Below, piece after piece: positions 15,031-23,959 of a DNA stretch of 30,377 nt. The DNA lies in the IMG/VR virus record IMGVR_UViG_3300025769_000549, positions 1 to 30,377 of that record; one strand, 5' to 3'. The notes beneath the pieces were generated by a model. It was not told the origin of the DNA. It was given only the letters and a program-made list of their open reading frames with translations, and ran no database searches. Positions within the stretch are counted from its first letter, which is position 1. Every line of letters starts with the position of its first letter. Source of the stretch: a virus. The position numbers and the translations under genes were made by a program.

Positions 15031-18000
15031 TTAGTTTTGTGTTAAATTCATAGTTAAAGAAGCTTTTAATAAAGAAACAATATCATAAGCTGGCATTGTG
15101 CCTGATATAGGCACGGTAAGTCTAACAACGTTTGTGTGCAGTCCTTGGTGAGCAGTGCTAGATGTCCAAGTGCCATTATTTATATAACCATCTGCTTTTG
15201 TAACAGTACCCATTAAAGAGCTTGGATCAGACGTTTCCGTTATAGTTACGTCACTAGCCAAAATACTCCATTTTTGACCATTAACAATTTGAGGGTGTAT
15301 ATAAAAATATTGGTTTTCAGAACTTATACTACCAGCTTGTCTATTAACTGTTATTTCTTTTGTTGTTGATGAGCTTTTGTGTTGTGACGTGTTTATTATG
15401 TATTTAGGATATCTTTCTTCTACATCACTGGTTTTTGCAATGGCAATATTATCCATATTACCAGCTACATTTTTACCTTTAAATAAATCTATTTGAGTAT
15501 TTGTAGCTACAAAAGTTTCTGATATAACACCCGTTGTAGTTCTTCTTGCACTAGCACTCACACCGCTTCTTTGTGAAAAGCCCATAGCTTTGTTGTTTGG
15601 ATTTCCATTAACATCAAAAGTTACATCTGCTGAAATTGTGTATGTTTCCCCAACTTCTAAGCCACTAACTATGTCTCTTAAGTATTGTAAACTAGCTACA
15701 GCTGTACCGGTAATTTTAACAGCAGAATTTAATGTAAACCCACTTTGCGAGTGTGTTTGTCCTATAGCTGCTGGATTACCGGTTTGGCTAGTTGAGTAAC
15801 TAGCACCACCACTAGAACCATATATACTACCAACTAATGATAACGTTGGTGATGTTTCTGGTGAAAAAATTCTTATACTTTGGGTGTATTGAGTGTTATG
15901 TGTACCGCTTGTAACTGTAACAGCACTACAAACGCCAAGACCTTGAACGCTAAACTCTTCTGGATCTAAATTATTTATTGTATTTGTTGTGCCTTGTATA
16001 AAGTTAAACCACTTACCTTCTTTTTCTTTAAACTCTGGTATTTGACCTTGTTGTTTATTTGTGGTAATACGATTGCTGTACCAGCCGTTTGTAGTTAAAG
16101 TAATGTCATCATTATCTGACTGGTATATCCTAGAAGTTGTGCCTTCATAATTTAAAGCCTTAAAACTTTTAATTTTAGAAGGCGCATCGTTAAATATAAA
16201 CTTAATTGTAGAATTATATTGAGTACCGTAAAAATTATTTCTTAAAACGCTAGCGTTGTGTTGATATAGCTCACCACCAAACACAGTGTAGTAATCACCA
16301 CTTACAGAAAATCCGTTTTCAGGTAAAAAAGATTTTAAACTTGACCAACCATTTACTTTTTCTGAAAAGCTAACAGTCTTACTGTTTAGTGTTAAGTTGT
16401 AAGTGTCTTTGTCTTCGTCGTAGCTACCTATTATATTGCCAGCAGCAGATAAATTATCTTTAAAAAACGTAGACATACCATAATCAGATATATTTGTTAA
16501 ACCATCATTTGATAATCTTAAAACAGCATTTCTATTCTTGTCTGTGAAATAAACTCTATAGCCGTAACTAGCAAATGACTCAGGGTTTTTAGATATACCA
16601 AACTCACCAGCAAACGGAACTGATTGTCCTAGCACGTTGTTTGTTGATGTTAAGTTTGCATTTCCATCAGCATTAAATAAAGCGTCTTTGTTTGCTAATA
16701 TTTTTAAAACTTTATGCTCGCAAAAAGCTAAAACATTAGTATTTCTAGTGTGAAGTTTTTGTATAGTACCATAACTAGGGTTTAAATCTTTTGTTATTTT
16801 TTCTGCTTGTATAAATTGATTTAAATTATTCACACCACTTTTACTATTAAATATACCAGAGTATATTATACCACTACCTAACTCTTCTTCTTTATAAACG
16901 TCTAAAAACGTTGTACTAACTCTTGGCCCAAGATCTATTTGTGGTGCGTTAAAATTATCTTTTACTCTATTACTTTCTACTCCGTTGCCATAAGAAAAGC
17001 AATTACTAAAGTTTAATGGTATTTTATAATAATAAGTTTGTATTGTAGTAAAGTTAGGTGTATTCCCATTATTAATTGTAACATTAGGCGCATAAACAGT
17101 ACCAACTGTAAGTACCTTTTGCTTCCATTTTACATTACCATTGTCATCTTTTGTGTATATTGTTACCATAGAACCATCTTCAACATGTTTAACCTGTTGT
17201 GATGTAGCGCCTTTAATCGTAAAAGAAGGTGATAAAAAGCTTCCGCCTAACGTAATTTGAGCATTAGCAGCATAGACATTAGTGTCGGTTGTACCATCAG
17301 GTTTTATAACATCTGTTTCTATGTACATATCACTTTTTAAAACAAGAGTAGTAGTTGGTATTTCGTGATAAATATTTAAATCTGTAGTTTCTTTTGGCTG
17401 TACTTCAAAAACAGCTGGATTAGAACTAGAAAAAGTGTCTCTATTGGTTATTGGTTTTAATATTTGTAACTCTGATGTATTAGATTGCTTTTCAGCATTT
17501 GTCCAGCCTGCAGAGGTAAAAGTTGTGCCATCAGGATAAGTATGACCATCAGGCCTTCTATTATCAGGATCACTTTTTGCAGTGCCATCGTAAGGCCTAA
17601 TTCTTTTGTTTAACTGGTTAAACGCATTACCATTAGGGTCTGTAGTTATCGCTGTTGTGCCATCCACGGTGTGCGATGTTGGAGACCAAGCTATAGGCTT
17701 GTCTAAAGTTATATGCCATCTTACACCTTGGTTGTTTCTATCGTGGAAAGCAGGGTCTGTTGATATATTATTCCAGTTATTTACATCTATAAGTTCTGAT
17801 TTTTTAATAGTGTAAATAGTTTCTGTAGGATCGTCTGTCCATCTAAATTTAGTACCTATAGTTTTTAAAGCCTTGTAAAGTGTATAATTTTTTTCAATAT
17901 GCATTCTATTTGGCCCAACTTTTTGCTCGTAAACGTAACCATTCGGAAATGCAGGTTTTTTTTCATAACCTGGCCCTATATTAAAAAGTCTAATATCAAT

Positions 18001-21000
18001 TTCTTTTTGACCTAATCTAAAACCATGTCCCATGTGTCTTTGGTCATCATAAGTAGTGGATTGGCTTTTAGGCAAACTTGTGGGATGCTGAACCCAACCC
18101 CAAGCTTGATCAATAGCATATCTTTGAGGCCCTTGATTATTTTTGCCGTATCTAGTTCTTGAAATATCCCGACTACCGTTGTACGTGAAACCATTACGCA
18201 TAACACCACTAACCGTAGCTCCACCACCATCTTGCTGCGTTAAATAATGGTTAAGATTTAAATTCATATGTTCAGAAGGGTCTGGGTTTTGTGACGCGTT
18301 TACATGGTCGTTCCAAACTTGATTATCACCAGCTCCTTTGTATGTGTTAATTAAATACGTGGCTGTGTCGTTGCCATAAAAATTAGAATTAGCAGGGTTG
18401 TCTTGAGAAGTATCACCATCAGGACTCGGCGCATACCCAGTTTCTGTAACGTTGTCAGCATCAGGATCTGTGTTGCCATCTCTTGTCCATATATTTTGGA
18501 TCCAATACATTTTTTCTGTAGACTTTATACCGTAAACCAAACCAGTATCACTATTTGCAGCTATAACGTGATCAAACAAAGTGTCGTCTTTAAGTATTTT
18601 TATGTAAAATCTACCTTCAAACTCTTCATCAAACTCTTTTATTTGGTCTTCATAAAGCTCAAAATATTCCGCCCTTGTTGAGCTACCAGGTGCTCCACCG
18701 ACAAAATTTATATCAGTGCCAAATGGTTTTTTTAAAGTAAACTCATAATAATCGTCGTTATCAGTAAAATCACCATCAGAATTGCTATCTACTCTTGTTA
18801 TAGAGTCAACTTCATAATATTGAGAAACTGTATTTTTTAAAAAAGAACCTATTCGTATAAATCTATTAGTAGATGTTGTAGTAGCTGAGTTTTTAAGAGC
18901 ATCAATATTGGCTATACCATTATTACCTCTAATTCTAACAACTACGCCGTTTTCTATAGGATATCCAGTTGTGTTGTCACTATTTGTTCCAAACAAACAA
19001 TTTTCTAACCTACCTAATAATTTTCTTTTTACACGAACAACATCTGGTGCCGACCCTTGTTTTTCTAAAACCTTGTAAGTCGGTGTATAACCTAGTAAAA
19101 ATGGACTGCTAGCATCATGCGCTTTTTTTAACACTATATTATCACCTACTTGAACTTTATTAATATCACTTGTTGGAAAAGAAACCCAAGCAAACTCTTC
19201 AGTTTCATTTTGGTATATTCTATCCATAGTAATATTATAATACTCACCCTTTGGCTCTTTAATATAATATTTTAAGTGAGTAGCCCAATTAGGTATATCA
19301 AAATCATATGTTGCAAAAAATTCATTTGTAGTAAAAGAATTGTTTTGTCCTATTGTTATTTTTGATTGTTCGGGATTTACAAAAGAAGGGGAAAACACTG
19401 GCGTTTGTCTTCCGTATTTATCTAATAAACTAACGCCAAGTTGATACGTTCTTAAAGATTTTATTGATTTTACAGCGTTATTACTAGAGTTGTAATCACC
19501 TGAAGAAGTCATTTCTAGTTTAAATATAGGCTTGTCAGCTGTTAAATTTCTCTGTTGCTTGTAGTTTGCATATAAAAGCCTATTAGCAGTTATTTCTTGA
19601 GCACGCGCAGAGGTAGGTACGTTATCGTAAGGTCTTAGCAGTTGATTGCTAGGAAGCATTGCGTTTACCTGATCACTAGTAATGTCTAAAGAAGTAAAAC
19701 TAGAAAGTTGATCTGAATCAATTGTTTTAAATTTATATATATTTGTTGCGTCTGAAAATTTTACCAAAACCTCAAGTCTTTCAACGCCCGGCGGTTTTGT
19801 ATCAAAGTTAGATAATGTTATTAAACTAACTGAGTTTTCCATGTTTTTATTATAACCTATTTCAGCGTCAAGCTCATAACCTGTTGATGTTGGCAAAAAA
19901 GCAACTTCGGAAAAAGGTGATATACAAGAAAATTCACCGTCATCATATCTCCATCTGTATGCAAATCTAGGAAAAACATCTTCAAATATAGACGTGTCAG
20001 TTTCTTTAGTAACATCCCAGCGATCAAGATCTCCAACAGGCATTGTTGCTATAGCAGGTGAAATACTTAATATAGTAGCGTCAAAAACTTTTCTAGTTGA
20101 ATTTGATTTAACCAGACTAGTTGTATCTTCTTCAAGTAGCTTTAATCTTATTCTTACATTATCATCTTCGTCTAAAGTAGTGGTAGTGTCTGGAGCTGTT
20201 AACTCTATAATATCGCCCTCTTTGTAATTAGGTCTTGGTGAAAATACCAACTTTTGAATCATTATTTGACGTGAGTTGCTGTCTAAAACAACAGCGCCAT
20301 CTTTGTCTTTAAGTGGTGTTTTTGAGTTTGTTCCAGGTGGTTTAACAACAACAATGTTGTCTTCGTTTCTGTAAGTCCAAAACGACTCGTTTTGATATGT
20401 TGACAATGCCCATCTAAAACCAACAATTGTGCCCGAGTTAATAGTAGAATTTGGCGCTGCTGTTAACGTTACCGTAGAGTATGTACCGCTTCCACCAGGA
20501 TCGTCTTGAACTGACACTACACCTATAACATTGTTATTACTATCTTTAATTACATTACCACTAGAATCTACAAACGTCATGTTAGGTTGTATACAATCCC
20601 ATTGCGCAGCATTTCCACCTTGGCCAGCAAACGTAGCTGTTGTGCTGTTTAAACCTGCAGTTAAAGCAAACGTGTGATTAGTGTTGTATATTTCGTTTGT
20701 AGCAGTAGAACCTGTAGCAAAAGGATCACCAGTACTTCTTCGACTAGTATTTGTTGGGTGTTCAAGAACAGAAAGACTTGGATCTGTAGTTCCACCGGCA
20801 TCTTCAAATAAAGCTATATCTGGAGCGTTTAAAGGATATTGTTTTATTACAGTTATGTGCTCCTCTAAAACATCATCACTTGTTATATTGTTTGAACCGT
20901 CTCCTTGTAATTTAACAAACTTTGATGTAGTTGAAAAATTTGTGCAACCAAGTTTAAATCTATCAATGTTTATTTTTTTAGGTTCGTTTTCACCATCAGT

Positions 21001-21426
21001 CCAAAAAAGCAAACCATCAATAATGTTTATACCTGTTACTAAATTGTTTTCAGTGGTTCTAACGCCATTTTGAACTTTAAAATTTAAAAACGAGACACTT
21101 CCACCATGATTGTCTACAAGTATAGGTTCTACCGCGTCCGCAGCTTGATTATACTCTGCTATCGCATCCACGCTTGTGCCAGATATAAACCATATAACAT
21201 TTTGGTTTTCTGGATTTACAATACTACCAATGCACTCTGCACCTGTTATGCTTAAGTTTGATACTTTTAAATTACCATACGAATTTTGCGCCGAACCAAT
21301 GTCACTACCTTCTGTTGTGGCAATGTCAATGTTTAAAGCGTCTCTATATTCATTTTTAGGTACTAATCTTTCGTCGAGGTCTTTATTCATTTTCCCCGAC
21401 GTAAAAGTATTTTTAATCTCCGGCAT
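15031..21426 (-). CDS. Giant tail hub / stabilisation protein, 2131 aa
   Basis: The N-terminus (KNTFTSGKMNKDLDERLVPK, then NEYRDALNID) is of the type found at the start of tail stabilisation or tubular proteins of phages of this sort: an arm followed by beta-propeller-like repeats. The body is rich in Asn, Thr and Asp and is strand-dominated. Around residues 1560-1720 is a block with PFAGEFGISKNPESFASYGY, then RVYFTDKNRNAVLRLS and NISDYGM, which reads like a propeller blade region. Residues about 1840-2010 resemble a carbohydrate-binding jelly roll (GLEVGETYTISADV). The gene follows two adaptor genes with a 3-base gap (TAG TAT ATG) and precedes the fibre gene by one base. It likely plugs and extends the portal-adaptor channel and displays receptor-binding parts; functional parallels are T7 gp12 and P22 gp10. 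Host recognition through its C-terminus is inference. It is far longer than gp12 (about 800 aa), so extra domains have been gained. Confidence 0.75.
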   Translation of the reverse strand: MPEIKNTFTSGKMNKDLDERLVPKNEYRDALNIDIATTEGSDIGSAQNSYGNLKVSNLSITGAECIGSIVNPENQNVIWFISGTSVDAIAEYNQAADAVEPILVDNHGGSVSFLNFKVQNGVRTTENNLVTGINIIDGLLFWTDGENEPKKINIDRFKLGCTNFSTTSKFVKLQGDGSNNITSDDVLEEHITVIKQYPLNAPDIALFEDAGGTTDPSLSVLEHPTNTSRRSTGDPFATGSTATNEIYNTNHTFALTAGLNSTTATFAGQGGNAAQWDCIQPNMTFVDSSGNVIKDSNNNVIGVVSVQDDPGGSGTYSTVTLTAAPNSTINSGTIVGFRWALSTYQNESFWTYRNEDNIVVVKPPGTNSKTPLKDKDGAVVLDSNSRQIMIQKLVFSPRPNYKEGDIIELTAPDTTTTLDEDDNVRIRLKLLEEDTTSLVKSNSTRKVFDATILSISPAIATMPVGDLDRWDVTKETDTSIFEDVFPRFAYRWRYDDGEFSCISPFSEVAFLPTSTGYELDAEIGYNKNMENSVSLITLSNFDTKPPGVERLEVLVKFSDATNIYKFKTIDSDQLSSFTSLDITSDQVNAMLPSNQLLRPYDNVPTSARAQEITANRLLYANYKQQRNLTADKPIFKLEMTSSGDYNSSNNAVKSIKSLRTYQLGVSLLDKYGRQTPVFSPSFVNPEQSKITIGQNNSFTTNEFFATYDFDIPNWATHLKYYIKEPKGEYYNITMDRIYQNETEEFAWVSFPTSDINKVQVGDNIVLKKAHDASSPFLLGYTPTYKVLEKQGSAPDVVRVKRKLLGRLENCLFGTNSDNTTGYPIENGVVVRIRGNNGIANIDALKNSATTTSTNRFIRIGSFLKNTVSQYYEVDSITRVDSNSDGDFTDNDDYYEFTLKKPFGTDINFVGGAPGSSTRAEYFELYEDQIKEFDEEFEGRFYIKILKDDTLFDHVIAANSDTGLVYGIKSTEKMYWIQNIWTRDGNTDPDADNVTETGYAPSPDGDTSQDNPANSNFYGNDTATYLINTYKGAGDNQVWNDHVNASQNPDPSEHMNLNLNHYLTQQDGGGATVSGVMRNGFTYNGSRDISRTRYGKNNQGPQRYAIDQAWGWVQHPTSLPKSQSTTYDDQRHMGHGFRLGQKEIDIRLFNIGPGYEKKPAFPNGYVYEQKVGPNRMHIEKNYTLYKALKTIGTKFRWTDDPTETIYTIKKSELIDVNNWNNISTDPAFHDRNNQGVRWHITLDKPIAWSPTSHTVDGTTAITTDPNGNAFNQLNKRIRPYDGTAKSDPDNRRPDGHTYPDGTTFTSAGWTNAEKQSNTSELQILKPITNRDTFSSSNPAVFEVQPKETTDLNIYHEIPTTTLVLKSDMYIETDVIKPDGTTDTNVYAANAQITLGGSFLSPSFTIKGATSQQVKHVEDGSMVTIYTKDDNGNVKWKQKVLTVGTVYAPNVTINNGNTPNFTTIQTYYYKIPLNFSNCFSYGNGVESNRVKDNFNAPQIDLGPRVSTTFLDVYKEEELGSGIIYSGIFNSKSGVNNLNQFIQAEKITKDLNPSYGTIQKLHTRNTNVLAFCEHKVLKILANKDALFNADGNANLTSTNNVLGQSVPFAGEFGISKNPESFASYGYRVYFTDKNRNAVLRLSNDGLTNISDYGMSTFFKDNLSAAGNIIGSYDEDKDTYNLTLNSKTVSFSEKVNGWSSLKSFLPENGFSVSGDYYTVFGGELYQHNASVLRNNFYGTQYNSTIKFIFNDAPSKIKSFKALNYEGTTSRIYQSDNDDITLTTNGWYSNRITTNKQQGQIPEFKEKEGKWFNFIQGTTNTINNLDPEEFSVQGLGVCSAVTVTSGTHNTQYTQSIRIFSPETSPTLSLVGSIYGSSGGASYSTSQTGNPAAIGQTHSQSGFTLNSAVKITGTAVASLQYLRDIVSGLEVGETYTISADVTFDVNGNPNNKAMGFSQRSGVSASARRTTTGVISETFVATNTQIDLFKGKNVAGNMDNIAIAKTSDVEERYPKYIINTSQHKSSSTTKEITVNRQAGSISSENQYFYIHPQIVNGQKWSILASDVTITETSDPSSLMGTVTKADGYINNGTWTSSTAHQGLHTNVVRLTVPISGTMPAYDIVSLLKASLTMNLTQN

Positions 21427-21429
21427 ATA

Positions 21430-22299
21430 CTAGTGTTTTATGTGCTTAGATTTACCTCTAAGTATTTGAGTTAATTCTTCTAGTTTTAAATTTGATAATC
21501 TTAATTTTGCTTTTCTAACCTCCGCAAACTTTTGTCTTTTAAATCTGTTAACTATATATTCTTGTACGTTAGATTTTGTGCATAATATTGCGTATGCTAT
21601 GCTTTTGTACATGGCTTCTTCGGCAAATTTATGTACCTGCATTTCAGCGTCTGTACCTAAACTATCACTTATATATTTTAAAGTTAAAGTTTTTCCGTTT
21701 AAAAAAGAGCTAAAATGTATTTTCCCATTAATATTATCTATATAATATGAGCCGTTGCTCTGAGCGTGTTGAGGGTCTATACCGTATCTAGCTCCTTCGT
21801 TTGGCCAATACGTATCATCTTCATAGTCATCATTTGTTGTTGTTGAAGTGTGGGCTTTGTAACTTTCCCATGTTGAAGATGAATTATCTGTTGTTAAATT
21901 AGTACCATCGGTAGCATAATCACCAACAGAACCAGAAGCCACGTCTAGTGGGTTTGAAGTTTTTGTAGCAGGATATAATACGTGCTCTATACCAGCGGAG
22001 TCTGCCCAAGTTAATTTAACATAGTTAACGTAATCTTGTGGTAACACCATCTGCAATGTTGCTGGAACTTCTATTTCTTGAGATTTTGTAGACTTAAAAG
22101 TATCAAACGAAAGTTCTTGCAAAGCTCTTTGAGCATGAAAAGCAACGTCAGTTCTTTTTATTTTTGATATTATTTTATTTTCACCAACATAAGCAATAAT
22201 AAACTGGTTTATAATGTGCTCTAAAGACGTAAATTGATAAGTACCAAAACTTGATCCACCGTAATAAGCATGTTGAGTTTGATTGTCTAGTAATCCCAT
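21430..22299 (-). CDS. Head-tail adaptor / ring protein, 289 aa
   Basis: The protein starts MGLLDNQTQHAYYGGS and has an early helix (SLEHIINQFIIAYVG) followed by DVAFHAQRALQELSFDTFKS and EIEVPATLQMVLPQDYVNYV. A helical bundle carrying a beta insertion of this kind is the usual plan of portal-bound adaptors such as T7 gp11 or P22 gp4, which continue the portal channel towards the tail. The middle (about 115-175) is Ser/Thr/Asp-rich and probably a surface loop; the C-terminus is basic and helical (FKRQKFAEVRKAKLRLSN). It lies between a second adaptor-type gene (3-base gap) and the tail hub (3-base gap). I assign the role from the pattern and position. It could be an upper or lower ring protein of a crAss-like tail. 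Confidence 0.7.
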   Translation of the reverse strand: MGLLDNQTQHAYYGGSSFGTYQFTSLEHIINQFIIAYVGENKIISKIKRTDVAFHAQRALQELSFDTFKSTKSQEIEVPATLQMVLPQDYVNYVKLTWADSAGIEHVLYPATKTSNPLDVASGSVGDYATDGTNLTTDNSSSTWESYKAHTSTTTNDDYEDDTYWPNEGARYGIDPQHAQSNGSYYIDNINGKIHFSSFLNGKTLTLKYISDSLGTDAEMQVHKFAEEAMYKSIAYAILCTKSNVQEYIVNRFKRQKFAEVRKAKLRLSNLKLEELTQILRGKSKHIKH

Positions 22300-22302
22300 T
22301 TA

Positions 22303-23004
22303 TTATTGTTTTTCTTGTTGAATTTCTTTTATTTCTTCTTGAGCTGCTATTTGATATAGATTTGGATCAGCTATTGATATGCCAGCTAAAGCCAATATTT
22401 TTATAACTAAATTTTTTTCTTCAGAAGCGTGAAGTTCAAAATCAGTTGATGACGCGCTATTGTATAAAGCTGCTCCGTTTATTTCTGTATAACCCCAATT
22501 AACGTCTGTAGGTTTTGCTATGTAATTACACGTAACACCAGATGTTATTGTTGTTGGGTACACTTGTATAGCCGTTGCAGACGTGTTTATATATATAGGC
22601 CTTGAAGTTGATGGTGAAGTTAAAGGTGAGTTTATGTAGTTGTTTAATTCGTTTTGACTAATTTTTTCGACTTTAACATATGTACCACTATTGTTATAAG
22701 AAAGCTCACCCATTTTGTGGTTGGCAGGTAAAGTGCCAGCACCATTGCTACCCATTGTCACGTCTTGTCTAAATTTTTCAAAAACATCTATTTTTTCATT
22801 TAATAAAGTAACCATATCAGCGTAAGTAGTGCTGTTGCCTGGCAATCTATTAAACTGGTTTAAATCGTAAAAATATTGTTCAAAAATATCTAATTGAGCT
22901 TGGTTAGCAAACAAATTAAACTCTTGAGGCGTTATATAACCTCTTTGTTCTTTGTCGGCTAAAGCTAAAACTCTTTGATATACAGTGTCTACGTTTATTG
23001 CCAT
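22303..23004 (-). CDS. Adaptor-type connector protein, 233 aa
   Basis: The first 60 residues are helical (DTVYQRVLALADKEQRGYIT, then PQEFNLFANQAQLDIFEQYF), followed by a beta-rich middle with IYINTSATAIQVYPTTI and CNYIAKPTDVNWGY, and a C-terminal helix (EEKNLVIKILALAGI) ending in a charged tail. This mix of N-terminal bundle, strand-rich core and C-terminal helix fits connector or tail-completion proteins, and it is directly upstream of the second adaptor gene (gap TAA then ATG). The leader contains a strong UUCG hairpin ending 12 bases before the ATG, so expression may be tuned separately from the gene before it. No enzyme motif. Moderately sure it is a structural ring or connector protein; the exact place in the neck is unknown. 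Confidence 0.68.
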   Translation of the reverse strand: MAINVDTVYQRVLALADKEQRGYITPQEFNLFANQAQLDIFEQYFYDLNQFNRLPGNSTTYADMVTLLNEKIDVFEKFRQDVTMGSNGAGTLPANHKMGELSYNNSGTYVKVEKISQNELNNYINSPLTSPSTSRPIYINTSATAIQVYPTTITSGVTCNYIAKPTDVNWGYTEINGAALYNSASSTDFELHASEEKNLVIKILALAGISIADPNLYQIAAQEEIKEIQQEKQ

Positions 23005-23016
23005 AGTTTTTTTATT

Positions 23017-23053
23017 GTAGTTTGCAATCGCCCCGAAGAGCGACTGCTCCTAC
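23017..23053 (-). promoter_or_regulatory. RNA hairpin with cUUCGg loop in the leader of the connector gene
   Basis: On the minus strand GCAGTCGCTC pairs with GGGCGATTGC (10 pairs, including two G-U) around a TTCG loop closed by C-G. An outer GTAG/CTAC stem adds four pairs. It stands between the stop at 23061 and the ATG at 23004. The bases after it are A-rich (aataaaaaaact), not T-rich, so it is not a typical intrinsic terminator for this strand; an RNA-processing site, a stabilising 3' end for the upstream message or a weak pause site is more likely. Confidence 0.7.
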
Positions 23054-23060
23054 AGTTTGA

Positions 23061-23888
23061 TTATTTTAATTGTTTTTCTATATTTGCATATATTTCCATA
23101 CCTTCATCAGTTTTAAACCAAGAGGCTAAGGCTGAGTATGGATGTTCGTCAAAAGGAACATTCATTAGTTTTCTATCGTTAGAACCCCACATAAACGTTC
23201 TTTGATCACCAGAAAGTTTTAAAATACCCATTTCAGTTGCTTTAATACCAATATTTCTAAGTTGAACATTGTCATCATTTGCTAAATCTAAGAACAACTC
23301 AGGGTTATTCCTAGCAAACAACAGCAAATCTCTTTTAAGTTCCTTAGAACTCATCTCTGACACTTTAGAACCTAATTCTACTCTCATAACAGCTTCTGCC
23401 ATGTCTATGTCCATCTGTCTTGCTGCTATTAAAGCGTCTATTTCTATGTTTATATCTTCTAAATCTTCCACAGCTTGTTTCTTTTCAGAAACTTCAACCC
23501 AAGATTTACCAGCCTGAGGGTGGTATATAGATAACATTTTTTGAAGAGTAACTTTGTTTTTCGGAACAGCTAACACACCGTTTCTAAAAATAATTCTTCC
23601 TCTAATAATATCACCTTTCATTTCATCTACAAAAACTGTTTTTTGGTTTTCAGAGTACATTATTTCTCTTTCATAACCAAGTTGTTCGTCAAAATAATAT
23701 AAATTTCTACTTTTAAACCAATGGGACAGAGGTTGCTTGTCACTTGTTAGTTTGTATATTCTATCTTTTAATTCCCAACCATCAACAACTTTGTAGGTAG
23801 GTTCTTTTCTTGTTGGTTTTTTTGTTTTAACCACTGGAGTTTCAACAACAGGTACCTCTACCTCTTCTGTTTTTTGTTTTTTTGCCAT
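23061..23888 (-). CDS. Conserved-type virion/connector-region protein, 275 aa, unknown function
   Basis: The first 30 residues are low complexity and charged (Lys/Val/Glu/Pro-rich tail). Then comes a compact beta-rich domain, with YKLTSDKQPLSHW, NLYYFDEQLGYEREIMYSEN, and GRIIFRNGVLAVPKNKVTLQ (to about residue 120). Next is a helical segment with ALIAARQMDIDMAEAVMRVE and SEMSSKELKRDLLLFARNNP, then a last domain with LSGDQRTFMWGSNDRKLMNV, FDEHPYSALASWF and a C-terminal helix. It lies between the capsid gene and the adaptors and is bracketed by two UUCG hairpins, so its mRNA may be separable from both neighbours. Genes at this position usually code head-completion, decoration or neck proteins; I recognise the general pattern from phages of this kind but no biochemical function is known to me. 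Confidence 0.65.
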   Translation of the reverse strand: MAKKQKTEEVEVPVVETPVVKTKKPTRKEPTYKVVDGWELKDRIYKLTSDKQPLSHWFKSRNLYYFDEQLGYEREIMYSENQKTVFVDEMKGDIIRGRIIFRNGVLAVPKNKVTLQKMLSIYHPQAGKSWVEVSEKKQAVEDLEDINIEIDALIAARQMDIDMAEAVMRVELGSKVSEMSSKELKRDLLLFARNNPELFLDLANDDNVQLRNIGIKATEMGILKLSGDQRTFMWGSNDRKLMNVPFDEHPYSALASWFKTDEGMEIYANIEKQLK

Positions 23889-23910
23889 AATATAATATAT
23901 AATAAAATTA

Positions 23911-23945
23911 ATAAAAAGAAAGGGTCGAGGCCGAAGCCTCGATCC
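23911..23945 (-). terminator. Intrinsic terminator after the major capsid gene
   Basis: On the minus strand, 14 bases after the capsid stop, GGATCGAGGC and GCCTCGACCC form a 10-bp stem with one A-C mismatch around a TTCG loop closed by C-G (23922-23945). It is followed by the T-rich run ctttctttttatt. Stem, loop and U-tract make a standard Rho-independent terminator. It lies inside a run of co-directional genes, so it likely acts as a partial terminator that keeps capsid message above the downstream genes. Confidence 0.85.
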
Positions 23946-23959
23946 TTAAGTAATAATGC

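Noticed and set aside
18012-18230. A 72-codon minus-strand frame inside the tail-hub gene.
   Set aside because: Same strand but another frame, fully inside the 2131-aa gene, no domain or own leader.
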